Assembly (NCBI GenBank): GCA_020350425.1
Contig: CP070716.1
Coordinates: 2,368,967 to 2,432,966 of the forward strand
Direction: 5' to 3'
Length of the DNA stretch: 64,000 bases
Origin: Gemmatimonadota bacterium
GTDB lineage: Bacteria > Gemmatimonadota > Gemmatimonadetes > Gemmatimonadales > GWC2-71-9
This document shows positions 33,488 to 41,284 of the stretch, one piece after another. Within the stretch, counting starts at the first letter, position 1; every line of letters starts with the position of its first letter. The notes under the pieces were generated by a model. The model was not told the DNA's origin. It was given only the letters and a program-made list of their open reading frames with translations, and ran no database searches. Both the position numbers and the translations under genes were made by a program.

Positions 33488-34720
33488 CTAAGGCTGCTCC
33501 TCCCGCAGCTTGAACCAGGCGAGGACGATCACCGCGAGCGTGAGGAACCACACCGGAATAAGCAGGAGCTTGTGCTCCCACTGCTCCTCGGCGTGCACCT
33601 CCGCGGTCGCTCGGATGATCCCCGTATTCGACCGCACGGCGAGGCCCAAGTCCTCCAGCCGCTCGAAGTTCAGGCTGTGTTGTACGAGGGCGATCTGATT
33701 GTATTCCGAGACGGCACTCTGGTAGCGGAACCGCTCGTCGGCCACCTCGTGCCCCATCTCCACCATCTCCTCGATCGCATCGGCCGCGTAATGCAGCTCC
33801 TCGGTGGCACGCAGCACTTCCTCCTGCAGCTCCACCCCCATGAGCGCGGGAGCGCTCTCGGGCTCGTGGCACCGAACGCACAGGGCCGCGATCGCCTCGG
33901 GTGCCGTGCGTTCCGTGCCGTGGTTGCTGTGGCATCCGAGGCAGCCAGGCAGTGTCCCGCTGCGGGCCGGTCCCCCGTGAGGACCCTGGTAGAACGCCCG
34001 CTCGAGGAGCAGGTGGCACCGGCCACACACGTCCGCGATCTGCGTGACCGCCGGCGGCAGCGCCGCGTGGGAGCCATGGCACCCGATGCACGTCGGCGAG
34101 GCGAAGTTGCGCTTCTCGAATACGCCGATGCCGTGCGCCCCGGTGCGATAGCGCTCGTACTGGTCGATCGGCTCGCCGTACTTCGCCATGAGCTGCGCAT
34201 CCTCGTGACACCTCCCGCAGGTGGCCGGGATGTTCGTGGGGTGGACCTCGCTGCGGGCGTCCTCAGGTGGCAGGATCAGGTGGGCGTTGTGGCAGTCGGT
34301 GCAGGTGGGCGCGTCGGTGTTGCCCTGCTCGAGCAGCAGCTGCCCGTGGCGGCTCGTGCGGAACTCGGCGAGCTGATCGGCCGCCAATCCGAATTGCCGC
34401 ATCTGGTTGGGGTCGGCGTGGCACACGCTGCACAGCTCGATGATCTCCAACTTGGTGGGCGTCCCCAGGAAGCGCCCCCGGTGGGCCGGGTCGATTTCGT
34501 ACGCGGTCGGGTCGCCACCGTGGCAGTCGTCGCACCTGATGCCGTAGTCCGAATGCACCCCGAGGGTGAACGAACGCCGCTTGTCCGCGTGGCAGATGAT
34601 GCAGCCGTACGCCGAGTCATCCTGGGCCGCGAGTCCCTGCGGCGCCCAACCGGTAGTCGGAGCGGCGGGCGCGGCTCCCACCAGGAGCGCTGCCCCCAGC
34701 GCGAGGAGCGTCCCAGTCAT
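33488..34720 (-). CDS. 9-heme periplasmic cytochrome c with C-terminal membrane anchor (module A)
   Basis: Protein of 410 aa with a signal sequence at the N terminus and nine CXXCH motifs (CIICH, CDDCH, CSVCH, CTDCH, CGRCH, CIGCH, CGRCH, CLGCH, CVRCH) in the first 280 residues. A helical segment follows, and one transmembrane helix near residues 383-403 ends in a short basic tail. The plan is the same as that of the 9-heme protein at 40016-41284, and individual repeats align (CTDCHNAH with PPEDARSEVHPTNI, versus CLSCHPAH with PPSDPLSSVHPVNV). Its ATG overlaps the stop of the cytochrome b gene. It probably replaces cytochrome c1/f as the electron acceptor of the bc-type complex. Confidence 0.88.
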   Translation of the reverse strand: MTGTLLALGAALLVGAAPAAPTTGWAPQGLAAQDDSAYGCIICHADKRRSFTLGVHSDYGIRCDDCHGGDPTAYEIDPAHRGRFLGTPTKLEIIELCSVCHADPNQMRQFGLAADQLAEFRTSRHGQLLLEQGNTDAPTCTDCHNAHLILPPEDARSEVHPTNIPATCGRCHEDAQLMAKYGEPIDQYERYRTGAHGIGVFEKRNFASPTCIGCHGSHAALPPAVTQIADVCGRCHLLLERAFYQGPHGGPARSGTLPGCLGCHSNHGTERTAPEAIAALCVRCHEPESAPALMGVELQEEVLRATEELHYAADAIEEMVEMGHEVADERFRYQSAVSEYNQIALVQHSLNFERLEDLGLAVRSNTGIIRATAEVHAEEQWEHKLLLIPVWFLTLAVIVLAWFKLREEQP

Positions 34721-36063
34721 GGCGTGTTCCCCCTCTCCCCGGCAGCGCTGTCACTCGGGACCGCCGGCCGCGCCGGCCCGACCCGCGGCAGCGGAGCAGC
34801 TCTCTCGCCCGGCACCACCCGCTCTTGGCGCGCCTCCTGTCCGATGCCCTCCGAGGGAGGCAGCGACCCAATGCCACGCCCCACAAGCCACAACACGACG
34901 AAGCCACCGAAGAACAGCAGCCCCAGCACTGCGACGACGGGTCGCTTGCGGATGCGGCGCTCCGGACCGCGGTCGAACAGAGGCAGGAGCACCAGGCTCA
35001 CGCCCAACAGCGTGAAGACGATGAACCCCCAAATCCCGAGGTAGCGAAGCAGGGCCAGCGACACGTCCACCGGCACCCAGGTGGAGACGAGCTCGTGCGG
35101 CACGACGAGCGGATTCGCCGGCGGTCCGAACGGCCGGGGGTACAGCACCGCCAGCGTCACGGCGATCGCCAGCACCAGCACCGTCACGCTCAACGACCGC
35201 AGCAGGTGCGTGGGGAAGAACCGCACGCCTTGTTGGCTCCCGTCGTCGGCGCTCTGGTGCTGCTGCGGGTTCGGCGCGCCGCGGCGGCGTCGGCCGACGG
35301 ATTGCTCTTCGACGTGCACCGGCGGCGCGATGCCGCGTCGGCGCACCAGCGTGAAGTGGTACGACAGCAGCGCCAACGAGACCCAGGGCAGCACGATCAC
35401 GTGGATCGAGAAGAAGCGGCTGAGCGTCGCGCCCGACACGATCACATCGCCCATGAGCGTGTCCGCGATCAGGCCGCCGACCAGTGGAAAGCCCGAGATC
35501 GCCACGAGCACCTCGGTCACGGTCCAATACGCCCACTGGTCCCAGGGCAGCAGGTATCCGGTGGCCCCGAACGCGAGGATCACTCCCAGGAGCAGCAGGC
35601 CGATGGTCCAGTTGGTCTCCCGCGGGGGCTTGTACGCCGCCTCGAGCAACACCCGTGCCATGTGCGCCAGGACGGCGACAACGATCAGGCTGGCCGACCA
35701 AACATGGAGATCCCGGATGAGCCACCCGAAGGAGACGTTACTCACGATGTGCTGCGTGCTGGGGTAGGCCTCCTGCACGGAGGGCCGGTAATAGAGCGCC
35801 ATCAGCACGCCCGTGACCACCAAGATCATGAACAGGACGTAGGTGATGCCCCCGAACATCTGCCGCCAGCCCACGTGCGGATCGAGCCGGTAGCCCAGCA
35901 TCTTGCGCAGCGCCTCGTCGATTCGCAGGCGGCGGTCGATCGGCCCGTACAGCAGCCCCAGGAACCGCGCCCCGCCCAACAGGCCAGCGTCGGTGCTCTC
36001 CTTGATGTCCACCCAGGTTTGGGAGAACCACGATTTGGCTGCGTACCACGCTCGGCGGATCAT
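34717..36063 (-). CDS. Cytochrome b of a bc-type complex lacking the PEWY motif (module A)
   Basis: Protein of 448 aa with about eight membrane helices. All four b-heme histidines are present with canonical spacing: His120 and His134 (13 between), and His221 and His236 (14 between). The conserved GATGYLLPWDQWAYW (residues 166-180) is also there. In the subunit-IV half the quinol-oxidation motif PEWY is missing: the aligned segment reads ELVSTWVPVD (STWV at 327-330). A linker of about 30 polar residues precedes this half, and a Pro-rich tail of about 60 residues ends the protein. It is encoded directly after a Rieske-like gene that has lost its cluster ligands. Bifurcated quinol oxidation at a normal Qo site is therefore unlikely. 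Confidence 0.88.
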   Translation of the reverse strand: MIRRAWYAAKSWFSQTWVDIKESTDAGLLGGARFLGLLYGPIDRRLRIDEALRKMLGYRLDPHVGWRQMFGGITYVLFMILVVTGVLMALYYRPSVQEAYPSTQHIVSNVSFGWLIRDLHVWSASLIVVAVLAHMARVLLEAAYKPPRETNWTIGLLLLGVILAFGATGYLLPWDQWAYWTVTEVLVAISGFPLVGGLIADTLMGDVIVSGATLSRFFSIHVIVLPWVSLALLSYHFTLVRRRGIAPPVHVEEQSVGRRRRGAPNPQQHQSADDGSQQGVRFFPTHLLRSLSVTVLVLAIAVTLAVLYPRPFGPPANPLVVPHELVSTWVPVDVSLALLRYLGIWGFIVFTLLGVSLVLLPLFDRGPERRIRKRPVVAVLGLLFFGGFVVLWLVGRGIGSLPPSEGIGQEARQERVVPGERAAPLPRVGPARPAVPSDSAAGERGNTP

Positions 36064-36064
36064 C

Positions 36065-36526
36065 CTAGCGCTCCGTCACGTACACCGCACCGTCCCGCAC
36101 GAACACTCCGTAGCGGGCGAGCGGCGCGGTCGTGAGACCGGTCACGACGTTACCGTGGAGATCGTACACCACGTAGGAACAGGGGGAGTACACGCGCAAC
36201 GATGCCTCATCCCACTCCAGGATACAGTCGTCGCTCGGCGAGACGCCCTGCAGGGCGAAGTACTCGGCGGCGTTGGCGCGCACCACCAGGATCGCCCGCT
36301 CTCCCCAACGCACCAGCCGGCTGGCGCCCACCGGGAAGTCGGCCTCCCGCACCACGCGGTAGGCCGGCTGGATTTCGGGGATCTCGAGGTGCCCTGCGGG
36401 GAGGACGTAGAGCCCGATGCTCAGCGCGATCGTCGCGAGAATCAACGTGACGACCCCGCCGAGCAGCAGGTCGTTGACCCCGATGCCGGAGCCCTTCCCG
36501 TCGACCCGCCCTTCCGTCACACTCAC
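36065..36526 (-). CDS. Rieske-fold protein that has lost all four [2Fe-2S] ligands (module A)
   Basis: Protein of 153 aa with one N-terminal membrane helix (about residues 20-42) and a C-terminal Rieske-like domain. It aligns with the intact Rieske at 39524-40006, for example YDLHGNVVTGLTTAPLARYG against [20 protein letters not shown]. Box I, CTHLAC in the intact protein, is SPSDDC here; box II, CACH, is SPCS. The four ligands Cys, His, Cys, His are all serine (96, 98, 114, 117), while both disulfide cysteines (Cys101 and Cys116) remain. The fold should survive without a cluster. GTG at 36526 is preferred, as GAGGAG lies six bases upstream. It is followed after one base by the PEWY-less cytochrome b gene. 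Confidence 0.85.
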   Translation of the reverse strand: MSVTEGRVDGKGSGIGVNDLLLGGVVTLILATIALSIGLYVLPAGHLEIPEIQPAYRVVREADFPVGASRLVRWGERAILVVRANAAEYFALQGVSPSDDCILEWDEASLRVYSPCSYVVYDLHGNVVTGLTTAPLARYGVFVRDGAVYVTER

Positions 36527-36608
36527 ACGCTTCTCCTCGACGCGTCCTGGACAACGACTTACGGTGCTATTGTCGTCCAACAGTCGCACCGCCGGCGCCG
36601 ATGTGCAA

Positions 36609-36640
36609 CCGGCCCCGCCCCCTCACGAGGGCGGGGCCGG
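36609..36640 (-). terminator. Strong terminator after the 9-heme lipoprotein gene
   Basis: CCGGCCCCGCCC (36609-36620) and GGGCGGGGCCGG (36629-36640) form a perfect 12-bp stem. It sits 54 bases past the stop of the lipoprotein gene on the minus strand and 83 bases before the Rieske-like gene, so the module A operon should have its own promoter in 36527-36608. Confidence 0.7.
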
Positions 36641-36693
36641 CATTCGATTCCTGCGTGGCCGACCACCCGTACCGGTCGTCCCTGTCGGTCCGA

Positions 36694-38259
36694 CTACTTC
36701 CTCACCACCTCCGGGCCAATCGCGCGCTGATTGACCGGCAGCGGGTTGGGGACGCCGTAATGGGCCGCTCCTTCGTTGATCGAGGCCCGCATCAGTGCCC
36801 GGAGGAACTTGGGGTTGTGCACGCCGTTGCCGCTCGTCGCGTGCGCGCTGATTCTCACCACACGGTTCGGGCTGACCCTCACATAGAACCGATCAAACCA
36901 CGGGGTGTCGTCGGTGAAGGCCAGTTGGGCATTCCACAAGATCCCTTCGGCCACCGTGAACGTCTCGTCGCCCACGTCGAGGATCTTGCCGCCCTCCTGC
37001 GCGACGATCGACACCAGCAGTCCGGTATCGCCCGCGTCCAGCGTGTCGTTGGCGTTCACGTCGTTCCAGATCTTCTCAACGTAGCCGCTCAGCTCTGCCT
37101 TGAAGTTCTCGTAGGCGTTCCGCGCCACGCTCTCGCTGATATGGCAGGGCAGGCAGGCCGTGAAGCGCTGCTCCGTCACCGCACAGTTGTGCCCACCCAC
37201 CGGGATACCGTCACTGTCCACGCAGGGAATCGCCTCGAAGAGGTGTCCCACGCTCTGGTACAGGAAGTCTCCTCCCGCGTCCTGGACCTCGAACATCTCG
37301 ACGTGGCAGGTCGCGCACAGCCGCGGGTTCGCATCGACGTCACCGTGCGTCGGGACGAGACCGTCCTGCCAGTCCAGACTGTCCGGCCACCAACCGATGT
37401 TCTCGCCCAGGACCAGCGGTCCCTGGGCCCCGTGCGGCCCGCCGGTCGTCGCCGCCGGCACCGATCGCCGACTGTGGCACTTGACACACAGGTTGCGCGG
37501 CGAGTCCTCATCGAGCGGCGCGCGCAGCTGCGCAGGGAGATCGTGGCTGTGCGGATCGTGGCACACCGCACACACGATGTCGAGCGCTCCGGTGTCGTCC
37601 TTCTCGAGGTAGTTGGCGTTCTCACCGAACTGGGTCAGGAGGGCGACGCGGCCGTTGTGGCACTGGCCGCAATCGCTGCGGGCCGAGGCAAAGCTCGACA
37701 CGTTGCCGTGCGCCGAGTTGGACCACTGCTCCACGAACGGGTGGTGGGTGCCCTCGTGGCAGTCGCCGCACCCGTTCCCCAGGCCGGAATCGGCCAGGAT
37801 GGACGCCAGCGGCACCGTATTCTGGGGATTCGCCGCGTGGGCAGCGCCCGGACCGTGGCAGCTCTCGCACTGCACGTCGAGGTAGACCGCGCGTCCCGCC
37901 GCATCGGCCGAGTCGAGCACGTTGATCCCGGCCGGCTCGGTCAGCGCGTTGCCGTTCTCGCTGATCGCGTGGCAGCCCTCGCACAGGGGCAGGGCATGCC
38001 CAGAGGCCTGCAGGGTCGCCCACGCACCGGCGTGCTTCGTCATGCCCCAATCGCGGGCCTGATCCGCGTGACAGTTGCCGCACGTGGTCTTACCGGCCGC
38101 GACGTCGGTGTAGCCGAGGAAGCCATTGACGGAATCGGGAGGCGGATTGAACGGGTCGCGTGCGTCAGAGGTGATCGTGTCCTCGGTACACGCACCCATG
38201 GCGAGGAACCCCAGCGCGAACACAGCCAGGACCGCTTTTCTCACGTCGGAATGTCCCAT
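36694..38259 (-). CDS. 9-heme cytochrome c lipoprotein
   Basis: Protein of 521 aa. ATG at 38259 has GGAGGAG upstream and yields a lipoprotein signal with lipobox LAMGAC (about residue 24). Nine CXXCH motifs fall in the first 370 residues: CGNCH, CEGCH, CESCH, CGDCH, CGQCH, CAVCH, CVKCH, CATCH and CLPCH. The spacing resembles cytochrome c554-like multiheme proteins. The last 150 residues have no heme site but contain VGDETFTVAEG and a terminal HNPKFLRALMRASINEGAAHYG, a helix typical of the end of some multiheme oxidoreductases. It stands alone between two bc operons, with a terminator behind it and a TCTTTAGG element in front. Confidence 0.88.
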   Translation of the reverse strand: MGHSDVRKAVLAVFALGFLAMGACTEDTITSDARDPFNPPPDSVNGFLGYTDVAAGKTTCGNCHADQARDWGMTKHAGAWATLQASGHALPLCEGCHAISENGNALTEPAGINVLDSADAAGRAVYLDVQCESCHGPGAAHAANPQNTVPLASILADSGLGNGCGDCHEGTHHPFVEQWSNSAHGNVSSFASARSDCGQCHNGRVALLTQFGENANYLEKDDTGALDIVCAVCHDPHSHDLPAQLRAPLDEDSPRNLCVKCHSRRSVPAATTGGPHGAQGPLVLGENIGWWPDSLDWQDGLVPTHGDVDANPRLCATCHVEMFEVQDAGGDFLYQSVGHLFEAIPCVDSDGIPVGGHNCAVTEQRFTACLPCHISESVARNAYENFKAELSGYVEKIWNDVNANDTLDAGDTGLLVSIVAQEGGKILDVGDETFTVAEGILWNAQLAFTDDTPWFDRFYVRVSPNRVVRISAHATSGNGVHNPKFLRALMRASINEGAAHYGVPNPLPVNQRAIGPEVVRK

Positions 38260-38361
38260 CACGATCTCCTCCCCCGCTTTGTTGACGATCACGTCCCGAA
38301 GAGTCTCAAGACCCTGCTACTATTAATTGCAGCGGAAAAGTCGCGCAATAGAGGCCACCCA

Positions 38362-38369
38362 CCTAAAGA
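38362..38369 (-). promoter_or_regulatory. TCTTTAGG element upstream of the 9-heme lipoprotein gene
   Basis: The minus-strand TCTTTAGG is preceded by ATTAATGTT, so the 17-base window matches that upstream of ccmE at 13 of 17 positions. It is 103 bases before the ATG at 38259, in an AT-rich stretch (38330-38395) unlike the surrounding DNA. Confidence 0.4.
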
Positions 38370-38424
38370 AACATTAATAATCCATTACACTTTAACGACT
38401 TAGCCGCCTTCCCCTCCGCCCAAC

Positions 38425-39522
38425 TCAGATGGCTGGATCGGCCGTGTATCCGAGATAGGTCAGCAGGAGCACGTAGAGGATCATTACCAGCCCGATCCAG
38501 GTGAACAGCGGGCTCCGCTCGCCGCGAGCTGAGCGCCGGTCCAACACGGGGATCAGCAGCAGGAACACTCCGGCCAGGCCGAACCCGAGAATGCCAACGA
38601 TCTCGCCCTCGATCCCGAGGATGTGCGCCGGCAAGTACTTCAGCGTCTGGAACATGAACATGAAGTACCACTCCGGCTTGATCCCAGCTGGCGCGGGCGC
38701 GAACGGGTCGGCCTCCTCGCCGAGGTGGGCGGGGAAGAACGCCGCCAGCGCAGCCAGCACGGCCAGCGCGACGAGCCAGCCGACCAGGTCACGCAGCAGG
38801 AAGTTCGGGAAGAACGGCATCCGTCCCCGGCTTCCGCCACCCTGTTGCACGTCGAGCGGCACGCTCATCCCCTGCTTCTGCACCAGGAACAGGTGCAGCC
38901 CCAGGAAGAACACGGCGCACAGTGGGAGCACCGCGACGTGAATCGCGTAGAACCGCGTGAGCGTGGCACCGGTCACGTCGTCGCCGCCCCGCAGCAACCG
39001 CAGCATGAAGTCGCCCACCAGGGGCACCGCCCCCATGATCTCGGTGCCCACCCGCGTCGCGAAATAGGCCAGCTCGTTCCACGGCAGCAGGTAACCGGTG
39101 AAGCCGAACGTCACCGCCAGCCCGAGCAGCCCCACACCCGTGTACCACGTGAGCTCGCGCGGCGGCCGATAGGCCTTGAGTAGCAGGACGCTGAACATGT
39201 GAATGAACAGCGCGAAGATCATCAGGTTGGCGGACCACGAGTGGATCGATCGCACGAGCCACCCGAACTCCACCTCGGCCATGAGGAACTGCACCGACTC
39301 GTAGGCCTGCTCGGCGGTGGGCCGGTAGTAGAACAGCAGCAGGATACCGGTCGTCACCTGCACCACGAACAGGAACAGCGTCATGCCGCCCAGGTAGTAC
39401 CACAGGGTGTGACGATGAACCGGTACGTCCTTCTTCTTGGCCACCGCCGTGAAGGCGTCGAACCCGATGCGGTCATCGAGCCAGCGCCACGACCGATGCC
39501 ACCACGCTCGCACTCGTGTCAC
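38425..39522 (-). CDS. Canonical cytochrome b (b6/subunit IV fusion) with PEWY (module B)
   Basis: Protein of 365 aa with about eight membrane helices. The heme b histidines lie in [20 protein letters not shown] and [39 protein letters not shown] forms the Qo-side loop. The Qo motif is intact: [19 protein letters not shown]. This is therefore a working quinol-cytochrome c oxidoreductase subunit. It follows the intact Rieske gene by one base and is the last gene of the module B operon. Compared with the paralogue at 34717-36063 it lacks the long polar linker and the Pro-rich tail. Confidence 0.94.
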   Translation of the reverse strand: MTRVRAWWHRSWRWLDDRIGFDAFTAVAKKKDVPVHRHTLWYYLGGMTLFLFVVQVTTGILLLFYYRPTAEQAYESVQFLMAEVEFGWLVRSIHSWSANLMIFALFIHMFSVLLLKAYRPPRELTWYTGVGLLGLAVTFGFTGYLLPWNELAYFATRVGTEIMGAVPLVGDFMLRLLRGGDDVTGATLTRFYAIHVAVLPLCAVFFLGLHLFLVQKQGMSVPLDVQQGGGSRGRMPFFPNFLLRDLVGWLVALAVLAALAAFFPAHLGEEADPFAPAPAGIKPEWYFMFMFQTLKYLPAHILGIEGEIVGILGFGLAGVFLLLIPVLDRRSARGERSPLFTWIGLVMILYVLLLTYLGYTADPAI

Positions 39523-39523
39523 G

Positions 39524-40006
39524 TCAGGCTCCCCGGCTCACGACAATCTGGTCACCCCGCACGTTCACCTCGTACTGCTCGAGGGGCGCCGGGGGCGGGC
39601 CCTGGATGTTGCGCCCATTCAGGTCGAAGTGGCCGTTGTGGCAGGCGCACCAGATGTGGCCGATATCGTCCCGGTACTGCACGATGCAGGCCAGGTGGGT
39701 GCACGCCGCCGAGAACGCCCGAAACTCGCCGGACGGCGTGCGGACGAGGATGCCCGGACGGCTGCCGAACTTGAAGATCTCCGCACTGTTGGGCGGCACG
39801 TCGTTGGGCCCGAACGGGAGGGTCACCGTCGCCGCCGTGGACTCGGCGGCCGCCGGCGGCACGAGATAGCGCCCCGCCGGGTAGAAGATCGCGAGGATGA
39901 GCCCTCCGACGCTCGTGCTCAGCAACCACGTCGTGAGCGTCCTGCTCAAGACCCAATCCACGAAACGCCTGCGTGACGTCGCCTGCGGTGTCCCCGTCTC
40001 AGCCAT
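39524..40006 (-). CDS. Rieske [2Fe-2S] protein of the bc complex (module B)
   Basis: Protein of 160 aa with an N-terminal membrane helix (about residues 26-46) and a complete Rieske cluster-binding domain: box I CTHLAC and box [11 protein letters not shown], giving Cys, His, Cys and His ligands and the disulfide pair. The terminal pattern [12 protein letters not shown] is typical. It accepts one electron from quinol at the Qo site of the cytochrome b encoded one base downstream and passes it to the periplasmic cytochrome, here probably the 9-heme protein encoded upstream. It is the intact reference against which the ligandless paralogue at 36065-36526 can be read. Confidence 0.95.
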   Translation of the reverse strand: MAETGTPQATSRRRFVDWVLSRTLTTWLLSTSVGGLILAIFYPAGRYLVPPAAAESTAATVTLPFGPNDVPPNSAEIFKFGSRPGILVRTPSGEFRAFSAACTHLACIVQYRDDIGHIWCACHNGHFDLNGRNIQGPPPAPLEQYEVNVRGDQIVVSRGA

Positions 40007-40015
40007 CGCTATTCC

Positions 40016-41284
40016 TCACGTCTCCGTCACCGTCGCCCGGTAGTCGACCTCTCTGATCTTGAGGAGGAGCCCCGCGATGAGCGCCAGGATGATCACCACG
40101 GATACCGCCAGCCCGGTGCGCCGGAAGCGGAGCTCGTTCATGGCGTCTTCGCCGCGCGCAAACGCCCGCACGGCCACCTCCAGCCCATCCGTCACCTCGG
40201 CGCCCACGATCTCCCTGTCGAACGAGTGCACCGCCGCGCGGGCCGTGACCAGCGCATCGTTGGCACCGCCCAACTCGAACAGCGCCTGGCTCACCTCCAT
40301 GCCGTGGTTCTCGGCCGCGCCGAGGAGCGAGTCGGCGGCGTGATAGGCGGCCTGGAGCGAGTCGATCATGCTCCGCATCGCGAGCGCGGTCTCACCGCCC
40401 CGGTCTCCAGGCGCGTGGCACCGCGCGCACACCGCCCCCTCATCGAGGCCCAGCATGTCGTCGGCCGGCCGCGTCACCTCGTGGTTCTGGTGACACGTGG
40501 CGCAGCCGGGGACGCCCAGCATCGTGAACGTCGTGGCGTGCCGGCTCTCCTCGTAGTAGTCGGCCATGACGCTGTGGCATTGCCCGCACACGTTGCCCAC
40601 CCAGGAGATCCCCGGCGGGGTCGCGCCGTGGTTCCCGTGACAGTCGTTGCATGTCGGCGCCGAGAGGTCCCCCTGCTCCGACAGCGCCGCCCAGTGGACG
40701 CTGCGCTCGTATTTCTCGCGCTGGTCGGTGGGGATGCCGTACGGCTTCATGTGGTCGGCGTCACCGTGGCAGGCCGCGCACGTCGCGGCGACGTTCACCG
40801 GGTGCACGCTCGACAGCGGATCGGACGGTGGCCGGACGTTGTGCGCGGGATGGCAGCTCAGACACGTGGCGACCGCCGTGTCGCCGAGCTCGAGCAGCCG
40901 CCTCCCATGAACGGACGTGGCATACTCCGTGACCTGGTCCACCCGCAGCGATGGGTTGTAGCGTCGCATGAAGTCCGCGTCCGAATGGCACCGGCCGCAG
41001 ACGTCGAGCACCTGCCGGCCGCGGGGCCGGCCCACGAACCCGAGCTCGCGCGCCATGCCACCCATCCCCGCGATCGAGGCGTCACCACCGTGGCACGCCA
41101 CGCAGCCGAATCCCTTCTCGGCGTGGATGTCCCGCTGAAACGCCTCCACCGGGGCGGCGAGCCGCCCTCCCAACGCCGAGTGGCACGTGACGCAGTTGTT
41201 CTCCTGCGCCTGCGCGCCGCCCGCCGCGCCGGTGAGCCCGACCAACCAGATGAATGCCGCGATCCCTACTCGCTGCCTGCCCAT
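40016..41284 (-). CDS. 9-heme periplasmic cytochrome c with C-terminal membrane anchor (module B)
   Basis: Protein of 422 aa. ATG at 41284 shares one base with the stop of the upstream gene (TAATG) and gives a clear signal peptide (residues 1-28, AQAQE). Nine CXXCH motifs (CVTCH, CVACH, CGRCH, CLSCH, CAACH, CNDCH, CGQCH, CATCH, CARCH) are followed by a long helical segment and one C-terminal membrane helix (about 392-412). It is a paralogue of the module A protein at 33488-34720 with the same repeat order. It lies directly before Rieske and cytochrome b, so it likely takes the place of cytochrome c1 or f. Confidence 0.88.
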   Translation of the reverse strand: MGRQRVGIAAFIWLVGLTGAAGGAQAQENNCVTCHSALGGRLAAPVEAFQRDIHAEKGFGCVACHGGDASIAGMGGMARELGFVGRPRGRQVLDVCGRCHSDADFMRRYNPSLRVDQVTEYATSVHGRRLLELGDTAVATCLSCHPAHNVRPPSDPLSSVHPVNVAATCAACHGDADHMKPYGIPTDQREKYERSVHWAALSEQGDLSAPTCNDCHGNHGATPPGISWVGNVCGQCHSVMADYYEESRHATTFTMLGVPGCATCHQNHEVTRPADDMLGLDEGAVCARCHAPGDRGGETALAMRSMIDSLQAAYHAADSLLGAAENHGMEVSQALFELGGANDALVTARAAVHSFDREIVGAEVTDGLEVAVRAFARGEDAMNELRFRRTGLAVSVVIILALIAGLLLKIREVDYRATVTET

